Origin: UBA8514 sp034933685
GTDB taxonomy: Bacteria; Bacillota; Clostridia; Lachnospirales; Anaerotignaceae
Assembly (NCBI GenBank): GCA_034933685.1
Contig: JAYFNB010000045.1
Span: 10,212 to 74,211, forward strand
Direction of reading: 5' to 3'
DNA: 64,000 bases
The notes under the pieces are model-generated. The model was not told the DNA's origin, did not search any database, and saw only the letters and a program-made list of their open reading frames with translations. The position numbers were made by a program, and so were the translations under genes. This document shows, in pieces, positions 42,970 to 52,256 of this stretch; the first letter of the stretch is position 1; each line of letters starts with the position of its first letter.

Positions 42970-45027
42970 TTGAATGTAAATTTAATTAAAGAAAAAAAAT
43001 TAAATAAATGGGCAGTTTTCAGTGATGAAACCTCTGATTATAGATATCCTGTTGAACCAACATGGAGAGACAAGGTGACGGTTAAAATACGTACCTTAAA
43101 GGATGACGTGGACCAAATAACAATTATTTGGGATGAAGGGATACTTTCTGCGCGAAAAATAGATTCTGATGAAAGATTTGACTATTATGGAGCAGTTTTT
43201 CATCCAAGTTCAAAAACAATAAGATATTATTATAAACTTTCTCGAGGAGAAAGGGTTTGTTATTACTCTAAAGTAGGATTAAGCCATGAGCCTCAGCGCC
43301 ATGCAGATTTTATTATTACAAGGGATTTTAAAACCCCGCTTTGGAGCAGGGGAAGTATTATGTACCAAATTTATGTTGATAGATTTTTTGATGGTGACAA
43401 AAAAAACAATGTTAAAACCAATGAGTACGTATACCTTAATAGGCCGGTGAAATTTATTGAAGACTGGTACAGGCCACCAGAAATTGATGATGTAGGTAAT
43501 TTTTACGGCGGAGATTTACAAGGTGTTATAGATAAGCTTGGATACCTAAAAAATCTTGGGGTGGATGCAATTTATTTTAATCCTATTTTTGTATCACCAA
43601 GCAATCATAAATATGATATACAGGATTATGACCATATAGATCCGCATATAGGCAGGATAGTAAACGATGGAGGCAGTTTGGTTGACGCAAATGAGAAAAC
43701 CAACGAAAATGCCACCATGTATTTGAAAAGAACTACGGATGGAAAAAATCTTATGGCTTCAGACGAAGTTTTTTTTGAGCTTGTTCGCAAAGCGCATTGC
43801 CTTGGAATGAAGGTTATTTTGGACGGAGTTTTTAATCATTGCGGTGCATTTAATAAATGGATGGACCGAGAAAGTTTCTATAGCAAAGATGAGAAATATG
43901 AAAAAGGTGCATTTATAGATAAAAATAGTCCATATATGGATTATTTTGTGTGGAATGAAGGAGGAAAGTGGCCTGAAAATTATGAGGGATGGTGGGAATT
44001 TTCTAATCACCCCAAGCTTAACTATGAGAATTCGGCACAGCTTTTTAATGAGATAATGGCAATTGCAAAGAAATGGTTAATGCCTCCTTTTAACGCCGAT
44101 GGGTGGAGAATTGACGTGGCGGCAGATTTAGGGCAAAGCAAAGAATTTAACCACAAATTTTGGAAAGAATTCCGCAAAGCAGTTAAGAGTGCAAAACCTG
44201 AAGCCATTATCCTTGCAGAGCATTATGGTGATGCAGCTAATTGGCTAAAAGGCGATGAGTGGGACACAATTATGAATTATGATGCCTTCATGGAGCCTGT
44301 TTCATACTTCCTTACTGGAATGGAAAAGCATAGCGATGCATTTAGAGGAGATTTAATGAACAATGCAATTGCTTTTGCAAACACTATGGTGCAAAATATG
44401 GCAAGACTTCCGGTGCAAACACTGCTTACGGCAATGAATCAGCTTTCTAATCACGACCATTCAAGATTTTTGACACGAACCAACGGTCGCTGTGGAAGGG
44501 TAGTCCAATTAGGAAGTAAGAGTGCGGAAGAAAATATAAATGTATGCGTAATGCGCCTTGGAGTGCTTATTCAGATGACTTGGATTGGGTCCCCAACAAT
44601 TTATTATGGCGATGAGGCCGGTTTGTGCGGATATACCGACCCTGATAACAGGCGAACTTATCCATGGGAACGGGAGGATATTAGTTTAATTGAATATCAT
44701 GCAGACCTTATACGCATTAGAAAGAATAATCCGGTTTTAAGCTTTGGGTCAACGTTGTTTTTAAACGAGGAATACGGAATTATTACCTATGGCAGGTTTA
44801 GTGGAAAAGAAAAAATGGTGATTGCCATTAATAATACCGACCAAGAACATACAATAGAAATACCTGTATGGAGAATTGGCGTAATGGATGAGGAAAATCT
44901 ATATAAGGCCTACCAAACCAATTTATGTGGCTTTGGATATTCAGGAGAAAAATTGGTTGTTAAGAATGGGGTTATAAAAATTACCCTTACTGGCAGAAAT
45001 GGTGTGGTACTTTCAAATGGACATTAA
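42970..45027 (+). CDS. Intracellular GH13 alpha-amylase family enzyme (neopullulanase/cyclomaltodextrinase type)
   Basis: 685 residues, TTG start. A beta-sandwich N-terminal domain (TVKIRTLKDDVDQITIIWDEG) of CBM34 type is followed by the GH13 barrel from about residue 125: GSIMYQIYVDRFFDGD, VILDGVFNHCG (region I), GWRIDVA with nucleophile Asp382, ILAEHYG with acid/base Glu417, and NQLSNHDHSRF with Asp496. All catalytic residues are present. No signal peptide is seen, so it acts in the cytosol, probably on imported malto-oligosaccharides, cyclodextrins or glycogen. The following pseudouridine synthase overlaps its end. Confidence 0.9.
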   Translation: MNVNLIKEKKLNKWAVFSDETSDYRYPVEPTWRDKVTVKIRTLKDDVDQITIIWDEGILSARKIDSDERFDYYGAVFHPSSKTIRYYYKLSRGERVCYYSKVGLSHEPQRHADFIITRDFKTPLWSRGSIMYQIYVDRFFDGDKKNNVKTNEYVYLNRPVKFIEDWYRPPEIDDVGNFYGGDLQGVIDKLGYLKNLGVDAIYFNPIFVSPSNHKYDIQDYDHIDPHIGRIVNDGGSLVDANEKTNENATMYLKRTTDGKNLMASDEVFFELVRKAHCLGMKVILDGVFNHCGAFNKWMDRESFYSKDEKYEKGAFIDKNSPYMDYFVWNEGGKWPENYEGWWEFSNHPKLNYENSAQLFNEIMAIAKKWLMPPFNADGWRIDVAADLGQSKEFNHKFWKEFRKAVKSAKPEAIILAEHYGDAANWLKGDEWDTIMNYDAFMEPVSYFLTGMEKHSDAFRGDLMNNAIAFANTMVQNMARLPVQTLLTAMNQLSNHDHSRFLTRTNGRCGRVVQLGSKSAEENINVCVMRLGVLIQMTWIGSPTIYYGDEAGLCGYTDPDNRRTYPWEREDISLIEYHADLIRIRKNNPVLSFGSTLFLNEEYGIITYGRFSGKEKMVIAINNTDQEHTIEIPVWRIGVMDEENLYKAYQTNLCGFGYSGEKLVVKNGVIKITLTGRNGVVLSNGH

Positions 45028-45694
45028 AATTTTACATGAGGATGACAATATTGTTGTGGCTTATAAACCACATGGCGTACCATCTCAGGCAGATAAAACA
45101 GGAGATTTGGATATTGTTACTTACCTTACCAAGGAATGCAGGGCAAAATATATAGGGGTAATTAACCGTTTAGATAGACCAGTTGGCGGTATTATGGTTT
45201 TTGCAAAAAATCCCCAGTCAGCAGCAAAACTTTCTTTACAACTGCAAAAAAATGAGATTAGTAAACAATACACCGCTGTAATATGTGGAGAACTAGAAGA
45301 AAGAAACGGTGAAATGGTGGATTATTTACTTAAAAATCAAAAAGACAATATTAGTAAGGTGGCAAATAAAGGAACGAAGGAAGCTAAGGAGGCAAGACTT
45401 AAATACAGTGTTTTAGATACTGTGGAAGATGTGGAATGGGGCAAACTTTCTTTGGTGAAGGTAGACTTAATTACAGGCAGGCACCACCAAATAAGGGTAC
45501 AGTTTTCTTCACGCAATTTGCCGCTCTGGGGTGATAATAAATATAATGAGACTTTCAAAAAGCGTCGTGGATTTACAGAAATTGCCCTTTGTAGTACCAG
45601 CCTTGGGTTCAAGCATCCAAAAACAAATGAAAAGATGGAGTTTGAGGTTAAGGCTGAGGGTGAGGCATTTAGGATTTTTGAAGCTGAGTTTTAG
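45017..45694 (+). CDS. RluA/RluD-family pseudouridine synthase
   Basis: 225 residues from ATG 45017 (MDIKILHEDDNIVVAYKPHG); an in-frame ATG at 44999 is the alternative and neither has a strong RBS. VINRLDRPVGGIMVFAKN contains the catalytic Asp in the RLD motif, and TGRHHQIRVQF is the second family block. No S4 domain is present. It isomerises uridine to pseudouridine in rRNA or tRNA; the target is not predictable. It overlaps the amylase gene by about 10 bases, so it is translationally coupled to an unrelated function. Confidence 0.85.
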   Translation: MDIKILHEDDNIVVAYKPHGVPSQADKTGDLDIVTYLTKECRAKYIGVINRLDRPVGGIMVFAKNPQSAAKLSLQLQKNEISKQYTAVICGELEERNGEMVDYLLKNQKDNISKVANKGTKEAKEARLKYSVLDTVEDVEWGKLSLVKVDLITGRHHQIRVQFSSRNLPLWGDNKYNETFKKRRGFTEIALCSTSLGFKHPKTNEKMEFEVKAEGEAFRIFEAEF

Positions 45695-45784
45695 GCAAAA
45701 AATTAAGTTCTGTAACGCTAAAGATTGTGTAAGACTATGTGTTGCAGAACTTTAAAAATTTTTTCATAAAAATTTAAAAAAGTA

Positions 45785-45812
45785 GTGACAAATAAAAAGA
45801 ATGAGTTATAAT
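45785..45812 (+). promoter_or_regulatory. Promoter of the mcsA-mcsB-clpC operon
   Basis: GTGACA at 45785 and a perfect TATAAT at 45807 with a 16-bp spacer. The predicted start near 45819 lies 8 bp before the first CIRCE-like repeat. No CtsR heptad repeat (GGTCAAA pairs) was seen. The leader is ~165 bases long. Confidence 0.65.
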
Positions 45813-45826
45813 AATGTTATAGGATA

Positions 45827-45853
45827 TTAGCAGTCAATTGGCTTGGTGGCTAA
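45827..45853 (+). promoter_or_regulatory. CIRCE-like inverted repeat A
   Basis: TTAGCAGTC-N9-GGTGGCTAA. It has the 9-N9-9 layout of the HrcA operator CIRCE (TTAGCACTC-N9-GAGTGCTAA). The left arm matches 8 of 9 positions and the right arm 6 of 9. It lies right after the predicted transcription start. It can also fold as an RNA hairpin. Confidence 0.5.
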
Positions 45854-45925
45854 CAGATGGTTAAAAAGTGATATTTTAAAAAATTAACCGCCAAAGTAAA
45901 AAGGCATATTATTTTTTAAAAGCTG

Positions 45926-45952
45926 TTAGCAATCAATAAGCTGGTTGGCTAA
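45926..45952 (+). promoter_or_regulatory. CIRCE-like inverted repeat B
   Basis: TTAGCAATC-N9-GTTGGCTAA, 99 bp downstream of copy A with the same 9-N9-9 spacing and 17 bp before the mcsA RBS (AGGAGG at 45969). The left arm matches CIRCE at 8 of 9 positions. The two copies resemble each other more than either resembles the consensus on the right arm. Confidence 0.5.
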
Positions 45953-45982
45953 CAACTGCATATATTTTAGGAGGCGAAATTT

Positions 45983-46489
45983 ATGCTTTGTGAAAAATGT
46001 AAAAAAAATCAGGCAACAATACACATGACTCAAGTAATTAACGGTGATGTAAAAGAAATATATCTTTGCCCTGAATGTGCTGCAAATGAGGAATATTCAA
46101 CTAAATTTTCCTTCCATAACATGTTTCAGGAATTATTTAACTTAGCGGCATCACCAACAGAGGTTTTTGGCGGTTTTAATGCATCAGGGCTTAAATGCCC
46201 AGTGTGTGGGCAGACGTATGAGGAATTTAAGAAACTTGGAAAACTTGGGTGTGTTTCATGCTACAGCGCATTTTCTCAAACCCTTGACCATACCTTAAAA
46301 AGCATTCATGGCAGTAACGAACATAAGGGAAAAATTCCACAAAAAAGCGGCGGTAAAATGCTTGCGAAAAGAGAAAAAGAAAACCTTAAACGTCAGCTTG
46401 CTGTTGCAATAGAAAAAGAAGAATATGAAGAAGCAGCAAAAATAAGGGATAGAATAAGAAATATTGAAAAGGAGGGCGGAGAACAATGA
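45983..46489 (+). CDS. mcsA: McsA, zinc-binding activator of the arginine kinase McsB
   Basis: 168 residues. Four CXXC-type pairs bind zinc: CEKCKKNQATIHMTQ (3-17), CPECA (about 30), CPVCGQTYEEFKKLGKLG (about 73) and CVSC. A C-terminal UVR motif (LKRQLAVAIEKEEYEEAAKIRDRIRNIE) is shared with UvrB and ClpC. McsA activates McsB in the protein-arginine phosphorylation pathway that marks proteins for ClpCP. AGGAGG precedes the ATG. In most Firmicutes ctsR lies directly upstream; it is missing here. The stop overlaps mcsB as ATGA. Confidence 0.93.
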   Translation: MLCEKCKKNQATIHMTQVINGDVKEIYLCPECAANEEYSTKFSFHNMFQELFNLAASPTEVFGGFNASGLKCPVCGQTYEEFKKLGKLGCVSCYSAFSQTLDHTLKSIHGSNEHKGKIPQKSGGKMLAKREKENLKRQLAVAIEKEEYEEAAKIRDRIRNIEKEGGEQ

Positions 46490-47511
46490 AGTGGTATGAA
46501 GATAAAAACGTAGACGATGGAATTGTTATTTCAAGCCGTGTAAGATTGGCAAGGAATATAAAAAAATATCCTTTTCCGCCTAAAATATCGTCGCAGCAAT
46601 GTGAAACAATGATTGATGAGCTAAGAGGAGCGTTACTTAACGAAAGAACTCCTCTGGGCAATCAGTTTAAGTATGTAGAAGTTAATACGCTTTCAGCAAA
46701 TGAAAAAAGAGGCATGATGGAAAGCCACATAATAAGCCCTGTTATGGTGGCTAAGGCAGAAAAATGCGGTGTGCTTATAAAGAATGATGAAACTGTAAGC
46801 ATTATGCTTAACGAGGAAGACCACGTAAGAATTCAGACTATTTTCCCTGGTGAAAATATTGATAAAGCATGGGATTTGGCAGACAAGATAGATAACCTTA
46901 TCGAGGAAAGTGTGGAGTATGCCTTTGATGAGGGCTGTGGATATATCACAAGCTGTCCAACTAACATCGGCACAGGGCTTAGAGCCTCGTTTATGATACA
47001 TGTACCTGCTTTAGAGGGCGCAGGGCAGATGCAAAACCTTGTTACTGCCCTTGGAAAATTTGGAATTACAGTTAGAGGAATTTATGGCGAAGGAACAGAA
47101 GCAGTTGGCTCAATTTATCAAATTTCCAACCAAATTACTCTTGGCCAAAGTGAAGATGAGATTATTAAAAATTTGAAAAATGCAGTTAATTTTGTTAAAG
47201 AACAGGAAATTCGTTTTAGGGAAAACCTTATTCAAATTAGAAAAATTGACATTGAGGATGAAATTTATAGGGCTTATGGTATTGTTTCAAATGCAAGAAA
47301 AATTTCAGCCAAAGAAGCCATGTCAATTTTATCTAAAATAAGAGAGGGTTTTGTTTTGGGAATTTTAGATGTTCCCAAACCCAAAGAAACCATTTATAAT
47401 GTGATGATAAACATTCAGCAAGGCAGTATTCAGAATAATTTTATTAATGAAAACAATGTTAATAAAAGAGATGAGGTTCGTGCAAAATATTTGAGAGATG
47501 TGTTTAAGTAA
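46486..47511 (+). CDS. mcsB: McsB, protein-arginine kinase
   Basis: 341 residues of the phosphagen-kinase fold. ISSRVRLARNIKKYPFPPKI is the ATP-binding N-terminal block; CPTNIGTGLRASFMIHVPAL contains the catalytic-site region (the reactive Cys of this family lies in SCPTN), and RGIYGEGTEAVGSIYQISNQ follows. It phosphorylates arginines on misfolded proteins, tagging them for ClpCP, and inactivates CtsR where present. It overlaps mcsA by four bases and is followed by clpC after 63 bp without a terminator, so the three genes form one stress operon. Confidence 0.95.
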   Translation: MKWYEDKNVDDGIVISSRVRLARNIKKYPFPPKISSQQCETMIDELRGALLNERTPLGNQFKYVEVNTLSANEKRGMMESHIISPVMVAKAEKCGVLIKNDETVSIMLNEEDHVRIQTIFPGENIDKAWDLADKIDNLIEESVEYAFDEGCGYITSCPTNIGTGLRASFMIHVPALEGAGQMQNLVTALGKFGITVRGIYGEGTEAVGSIYQISNQITLGQSEDEIIKNLKNAVNFVKEQEIRFRENLIQIRKIDIEDEIYRAYGIVSNARKISAKEAMSILSKIREGFVLGILDVPKPKETIYNVMINIQQGSIQNNFINENNVNKRDEVRAKYLRDVFK

Positions 47512-47574
47512 AATTTAGCGGTATTTTAAAGCCGCAATATTTTGGATAGAATGTTTTAAAGGAGGTATAGAGGT

Positions 47575-50010
47575 ATGGAAGGCAAATTTACGCAAAAAGC
47601 CCAAGAAGCTATTCGTAAGGCACAGCATGGTGCTGTAGCTTTAGGTCATAACTACGTGGGAACAGAACATATATTGCTTGGACTTTCAGCCGTTGAAGAT
47701 AGTGTTTCTGCAAAGGCAATTGAAAGCCAAGGCATAAATCAAACAGATATTACAGAAAAAATTGAAGAGCTTATTGGTGTAAGCAGTAGCGGTGGAAGTT
47801 TACAGGGCTACACACCAAGGGTTAAACGTATTTTAGATGGTGCAGTGCAAGAGGCGCTGACAATGGGAACGGGCTATGTTGGAACAGAACACATACTTAT
47901 TTCACTGCTTGGTGAAAGCGATTGTATAGCGGTTAAGATTTTACAATCCTTAGGTGTTAACCTTCAGCGTTTGTACGAGGATATTATGAACATGCTGGGC
48001 GAAGGCGAGGATAGCCAAGGCTTATCAATGGGCGGAAGGCAGTCACAGGGTGATACTTCCACACCAACCCTTGATAAGTTCAGCCGAGATTTTACAAAAA
48101 TGGCACAGGAAAGCAAGTTTGACCCTATTGTTGGCCGAGACAAAGAAATTGAACGAGTAATTCAAATTTTAAGCAGAAGAACAAAGAACAATCCGTGTCT
48201 TGTTGGTGACCCTGGTGTTGGAAAAACAGCAATAGTAGAAGGTTTGGCGCAAAAGATAGTTACAGGCGACATTCCTGAGCCGCTTAAAAACAAGAGGGTT
48301 GTATCTTTAGATTTATCTTCAATGGTGGCAGGTTCTAAGTACAGAGGCGAATTTGAAGAAAGAATAAAGGGTGTTATGGACGAGGTAAAGAAAGACGGCA
48401 ACGTTATTCTCTTTATTGACGAGTTGCACACAATTATAGGTGCAGGCGGTGCAGAGGGTGCAATTGATGCCTCTAATATCCTTAAACCATCTTTGGCGAG
48501 AGGCGAAATTCAGCTTATTGGCGCAACCACCCTTGAGGAATATAGAAAACATATTGAAAAAGATGCCGCCCTTGAAAGACGTTTTCAGCCAGTTAAGGTG
48601 GAAGAACCAACGGAAGATGAAGCAATACAAATGCTTTATGGCTTGAGGGACAAATATGAGGCTCACCACAATGTTAAAATAACAGATGGAGCAATTGTTG
48701 CCGCAGTTAAAATGAGTTCAAGGTATATTACCGATAGATTTTTGCCAGACAAGGCAATTGACCTTGTGGACGAGGCGGCATCTAAAATTAGACTGCAAAG
48801 CTACACAGCACCTTCCGATGTAAAAGGCCTTGAGGAGAGATTGTCAACCTTGGAAAAAGAAAAGGAAGAAGCAATTAAAACAGAGGATTTTGAAAAAGCT
48901 GCAATGATGAAAAAAGAGCAGGCAAAGCTAAAGGAAGCCCTTGAAGAAGCTAAGAAAGAGTGGGAAAGCAAAAACACCTCAACACAACATCAGGTTACTG
49001 AAAATGAAATTGCAGATGTAATTGCAAGCTGGACGGGAATTCCTGTAAAAAGCATTCAGCAGGAGGAAGGACAGCGACTTATGCACATGGAAGAGTTACT
49101 GCATAAGCGTGTAATTGGTCAGCAAGAAGCAGTTGAAGCTATTGCAAAGGCAGTACGCCGTGGCAGAGTTGGGCTTAAAGACCCCAAAAGACCTATTGGC
49201 TCATTCCTGTTCCTAGGTCCTACAGGTGTTGGTAAAACAGAGCTTAGCAAGGCGCTGGCAGAGGTTCTTTTTGGCGATGAAAACGCTATGATTAGAATTG
49301 ATATGTCGGAATATATGGAAAAACATAGTGTATCCAAAATGATTGGTTCACCTCCGGGATATGTTGGGTATGACGAGGGTGGTCAGCTTAGTGAAATGGT
49401 AAGAAGAAAGCCATATTCAGTAGTGCTTTTCGATGAAATTGAAAAAGCTTCACCAGATGTGTTTAATGTGCTTTTGCAAGTGCTTGACGATGGTCACATA
49501 ACAGATGCGCAGGGCAGAAAAATTGATTTTAAAAACACAGTTATTATTATGACATCAAATGCAGGGGCAAGAAATATAATTGAACCTAAGAAGTTGGGCT
49601 TTACAACGGACAGCTCTAGCGAAAAGAACCACAAGGATATGAAAAAAGATGTAATGGACGAGGTAAAAAGGTTGTTTAAGCCTGAGTTCCTTAACAGAAT
49701 TGATGATATAATTGTGTTCCATGCACTTACACAGGACGATGTAAAAGCCATTGTTCAGCTTATGACAAAGGAAATTACCTCAAGAATTAAGGAAAATATG
49801 GATATCACAGTGGAATTTGATGACAGTGCGGTAAGCTTTATTGCAAAAACAGGTTTTGACCAAGCATATGGTGCAAGACCATTAAGAAGAGCACTGCAGA
49901 ACAAAGTTGAGGATAAATTTGCCGAAAGTTTCCTTGAGGATAAGTTTAAAGCAGGAGACACCGTAGTTATAGGCGCAGTAGATGAAGAAATAACTATAGC
50001 AATGAAATAA
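47575..50010 (+). CDS. clpC: ClpC, AAA+ unfoldase of the ClpCP protease
   Basis: 811 residues. Two Clp N repeats occupy residues 1-145 (FTQKAQEAIRKAQHGAVALG). AAA1 has GDPGVGKT (Lys217); a middle UVR/coiled-coil domain covers about 415-465, and AAA2 has GPTGVGKT (Lys554). A ClpP-binding loop region and the C-terminal D2-small domain (GFDQAYGARPLRRALQ) complete it. It unfolds phosphoarginine-marked proteins and feeds them to ClpP. AAAGGAGGT precedes the ATG. It is the last gene of the mcsA-mcsB-clpC operon and has a terminator right after its stop. Confidence 0.97.
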   Translation: MEGKFTQKAQEAIRKAQHGAVALGHNYVGTEHILLGLSAVEDSVSAKAIESQGINQTDITEKIEELIGVSSSGGSLQGYTPRVKRILDGAVQEALTMGTGYVGTEHILISLLGESDCIAVKILQSLGVNLQRLYEDIMNMLGEGEDSQGLSMGGRQSQGDTSTPTLDKFSRDFTKMAQESKFDPIVGRDKEIERVIQILSRRTKNNPCLVGDPGVGKTAIVEGLAQKIVTGDIPEPLKNKRVVSLDLSSMVAGSKYRGEFEERIKGVMDEVKKDGNVILFIDELHTIIGAGGAEGAIDASNILKPSLARGEIQLIGATTLEEYRKHIEKDAALERRFQPVKVEEPTEDEAIQMLYGLRDKYEAHHNVKITDGAIVAAVKMSSRYITDRFLPDKAIDLVDEAASKIRLQSYTAPSDVKGLEERLSTLEKEKEEAIKTEDFEKAAMMKKEQAKLKEALEEAKKEWESKNTSTQHQVTENEIADVIASWTGIPVKSIQQEEGQRLMHMEELLHKRVIGQQEAVEAIAKAVRRGRVGLKDPKRPIGSFLFLGPTGVGKTELSKALAEVLFGDENAMIRIDMSEYMEKHSVSKMIGSPPGYVGYDEGGQLSEMVRRKPYSVVLFDEIEKASPDVFNVLLQVLDDGHITDAQGRKIDFKNTVIIMTSNAGARNIIEPKKLGFTTDSSSEKNHKDMKKDVMDEVKRLFKPEFLNRIDDIIVFHALTQDDVKAIVQLMTKEITSRIKENMDITVEFDDSAVSFIAKTGFDQAYGARPLRRALQNKVEDKFAESFLEDKFKAGDTVVIGAVDEEITIAMK

Positions 50011-50014
50011 TTTG

Positions 50015-50048
50015 AAAAGAGCTTCGGAGATTTTCGAAGCTCTTTTAT
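50015..50048 (+). terminator. Intrinsic terminator after clpC
   Basis: AAAAGAGCTTCG and CGAAGCTCTTTT form a perfect 12-bp stem with an eight-base loop. Confidence 0.9.
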
Positions 50049-50135
50049 AAATTCTACTAAATGCGTCAAGACTGGATTAATAACTTCTAATTTTTACATA
50101 AAATTCCTGCATTCTTTAAAATTTTTATTTAATAT

Positions 50136-50164
50136 ATACAAACTTTAATTCTGTTGGTATAATA
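50136..50164 (+). promoter_or_regulatory. Extended -10 promoter before the small conserved gene
   Basis: TATACA at 50136 (weak -35) and TATAAT at 50159 with 17 bp between, plus TGG directly before the -10, an extended -10 pattern. Confidence 0.6.
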
Positions 50165-50219
50165 CAATAATAGATAGTTTTAAATGCTTTAAATCTATAA
50201 TTATAGGGAGGCACTCAAA

Positions 50220-50633
50220 ATGTCAGTAATAGAAGAATTAATAAGACTTGAGGACGATGGTACTTTAAGCTTTGGCAATTACCTTGTAGACAGCAAGAAA
50301 AAAGTTTCAGACTTTGAGGTTGATGGAGATTTGTACTACGTTAAAACATATAACGAAATTACGAAGGTTGAAAAAAACAGCAAACTTCTTTTGGAGGTTG
50401 TTCCAGGTGCCACGATACATAATCTTAAAATGAATGATAAAAATGTTACCTTCTCTGCAGAGAGCAATGTGGATGTTCACGTTACTATGGAGCTTGAGGC
50501 AGAAAAAGAATATAAAATATTTGTAGATGATTTTATCGTAGGCAGTGTTAAAGCAACCCTTGCTGGTAAAATTAATTTTAGCTTGGATACTAAAAGTGGA
50601 GCTAAGGAAGTTAAAATCGAGAAAGTGAACTAA
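50220..50633 (+). CDS. Conserved beta-rich protein of unknown function
   Basis: 137 residues beginning SVIEELIRLEDDGTLSFGNY, followed by alternating hydrophobic/charged strands (FEVDGDLYYVKTYNEITKVE; KIFVDDFIVGSVKATLAGKINFS). No signal peptide, membrane segment or catalytic motif is visible. Similar short proteins in Lachnospiraceae and Clostridium are, as I recall, often labelled endosialidase; nothing in this sequence supports an enzymatic role, so I treat it as unknown. AGGGAGGC is a strong RBS. It has its own promoter and terminator between clpC and radA, which are near neighbours in other Firmicutes. Confidence 0.8.
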   Translation: MSVIEELIRLEDDGTLSFGNYLVDSKKKVSDFEVDGDLYYVKTYNEITKVEKNSKLLLEVVPGATIHNLKMNDKNVTFSAESNVDVHVTMELEAEKEYKIFVDDFIVGSVKATLAGKINFSLDTKSGAKEVKIEKVN

Positions 50634-50673
50634 TTTGTTATTTAAAAGACTTTAAAATTTCAAAATAATAATT

Positions 50674-50714
50674 AAGCTCAGCCTAATACTAATGTGTTTT
50701 GGCTGAGCTTTCTT
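50674..50714 (+). terminator. Intrinsic terminator after the small conserved gene
   Basis: AAGCTCAGCC and GGCTGAGCTT form a perfect 10-bp stem across a 17-base loop, then TCTT. It is close to the radA RBS. Confidence 0.75.
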
Positions 50715-50733
50715 GTAACTGCGGAGGTTTTAT

Positions 50734-52116
50734 ATGAAAGAAAAAACGGTATACGTGTGTAGTAATTGCGGAAATAAATCTTCTAAATGGATGGGCTTTT
50801 GCACAAGGTGCAACGAATACAATACATTTGAGGAAAAAAAAGAAAGTTCTTCAGCTAAAAAAAGCCAGCAAAACCAATCATACATCAGCCTTAAAGGTGC
50901 AACACGCCTTAAAAATGTTGAAACTGGTAATAGTGATAGAATAATTACCTCCATTAATGAATTTAACAGAGTAGTTGGTGGAGGCCTTGTTAAAGACTCC
51001 GTTACAATACTTTCTTCACCACCAGGAGGTGGGAAAAGCACCTTGGCTTTGACCATCTCGAATGATGTGGCAAACCAAGGGCTGAAGGTATTGTATGCTT
51101 CTGGAGAGGAAAGCGAAAGCCAGATAAAAAATCGTGCCGACAGAATACTGCATAAAATACATAACGATGTGTGGATAGTAGCAGATACCTGCCTAGACAA
51201 TGTTCTGAATGAGGCAAGAGAAACAGGTGCAAATTTAGTGGTAATAGATAGTATTCAAACCTTTCAGCTTAATGAGTTTCTTCCATCACGTGCGGGCAAT
51301 CCAACCCAAACTATGGAGTGTGCAGGCGAGCTTGTTCGCCTAGCAAAAAGCGGAGAGCAGCCTGTTGCGGTAATTATTATAGGGCAAATGAATAAAAATG
51401 ATGAACTAGCTGGTCTTAGGGCGCTGGAGCATTTAGCAGATACGGTGCTTTTAATGGATGGAGAAAACGAAGACGAGTTAAGAAGTATAATGGCTACAAA
51501 AAACCGTTTTGGAAGCACTGGCGAAATGGGGTTTTTCAGCATGACAGAAAGTGGTTTAATTTCCATTGACAATCCTTCTGAATTTTTTGTTACCCAAAGA
51601 GATGAGAGCGAGCAGGTGTCTGGCAGTGCCATAACAGTAATAAGAGAAGGCTCTCGCCCTGTAATTGCAGAGGTGGAAAGCCTTGTAAGCCGAAGTTTTA
51701 CACCATACCCAACCCGTATTGGCGAGGCATTGAGAAGAGAACAGCTTAACACCCTAATTTCAATTTTAGAGCAAAGATGTGGCATAAATTTGTATGATAA
51801 GAACGTAGTAATTAAATCTATGGGTGGTCTTAAACTTAAAGAACAAGCGTCTAATCTTGCCGTGCTTATGTGCATAGCTTCATCTGTTTTTGATAAACCT
51901 ATAAGTGCAAGCACAGCTTTTATTGCAGACGTTGGTCTTACTGGAGAATTAAAAAAAGTTCCATCTCAAGAGGTTCGCATAAAGGAACTGGATAGAATGG
52001 GGTTTAAACAGGTTTTTGTTGCAAAAGACAGTACAAAAAATAAAAAAATGGGGAAGATACAGGTTGTGGAATGCAAGTATTTGGCACAGGTGATTGCCAT
52101 GGTATTCCAGAGGTAA
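50734..52116 (+). CDS. radA: DNA repair protein RadA
   Basis: 460 residues. An N-terminal zinc finger (CSNCGNKSSKWMGFCTRC) is followed by a RecA-like ATPase with SSPPGGGKSTLAL (Walker A, around residue 92) and the RadA-specific KNRFGSTGEMGFF motif. A C-terminal Lon-protease-like domain without the catalytic dyad role ends the protein (LAVLMCIASSVFDKPISAST, VGLTGELKKVPSQEVRIKEL). It promotes branch migration in recombination. The RBS GCGGAGGT lies before the ATG. The c-di-AMP synthase gene disA, which often follows radA, is not here. Confidence 0.95.
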   Translation: MKEKTVYVCSNCGNKSSKWMGFCTRCNEYNTFEEKKESSSAKKSQQNQSYISLKGATRLKNVETGNSDRIITSINEFNRVVGGGLVKDSVTILSSPPGGGKSTLALTISNDVANQGLKVLYASGEESESQIKNRADRILHKIHNDVWIVADTCLDNVLNEARETGANLVVIDSIQTFQLNEFLPSRAGNPTQTMECAGELVRLAKSGEQPVAVIIIGQMNKNDELAGLRALEHLADTVLLMDGENEDELRSIMATKNRFGSTGEMGFFSMTESGLISIDNPSEFFVTQRDESEQVSGSAITVIREGSRPVIAEVESLVSRSFTPYPTRIGEALRREQLNTLISILEQRCGINLYDKNVVIKSMGGLKLKEQASNLAVLMCIASSVFDKPISASTAFIADVGLTGELKKVPSQEVRIKELDRMGFKQVFVAKDSTKNKKMGKIQVVECKYLAQVIAMVFQR

Positions 52117-52167
52117 TGTTGCACAAATATATAAGCTATGCTTATGGAAGGTGTAAATAAAATATAG

Positions 52168-52196
52168 TTTACTAATATTAAAAGCTATAATATAAT
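52168..52196 (+). promoter_or_regulatory. Promoter of the pyruvate carboxylase gene
   Basis: TTTACT at 52168 and TATAAT at 52191, 17 bp apart, about 60 bp before the start codon. Confidence 0.6.
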
Positions 52197-52256
52197 TGTG
52201 AATACAGGGCGATAGGTGCCATGATGAAAAACAATTGTTCGTTGGGAGGAAACATG

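Noticed and set aside
45827..45952. CRISPR-like or transposon repeats before mcsA
   Set aside because: Only two copies, each an inverted repeat with CIRCE spacing, and no spacers or transposase.
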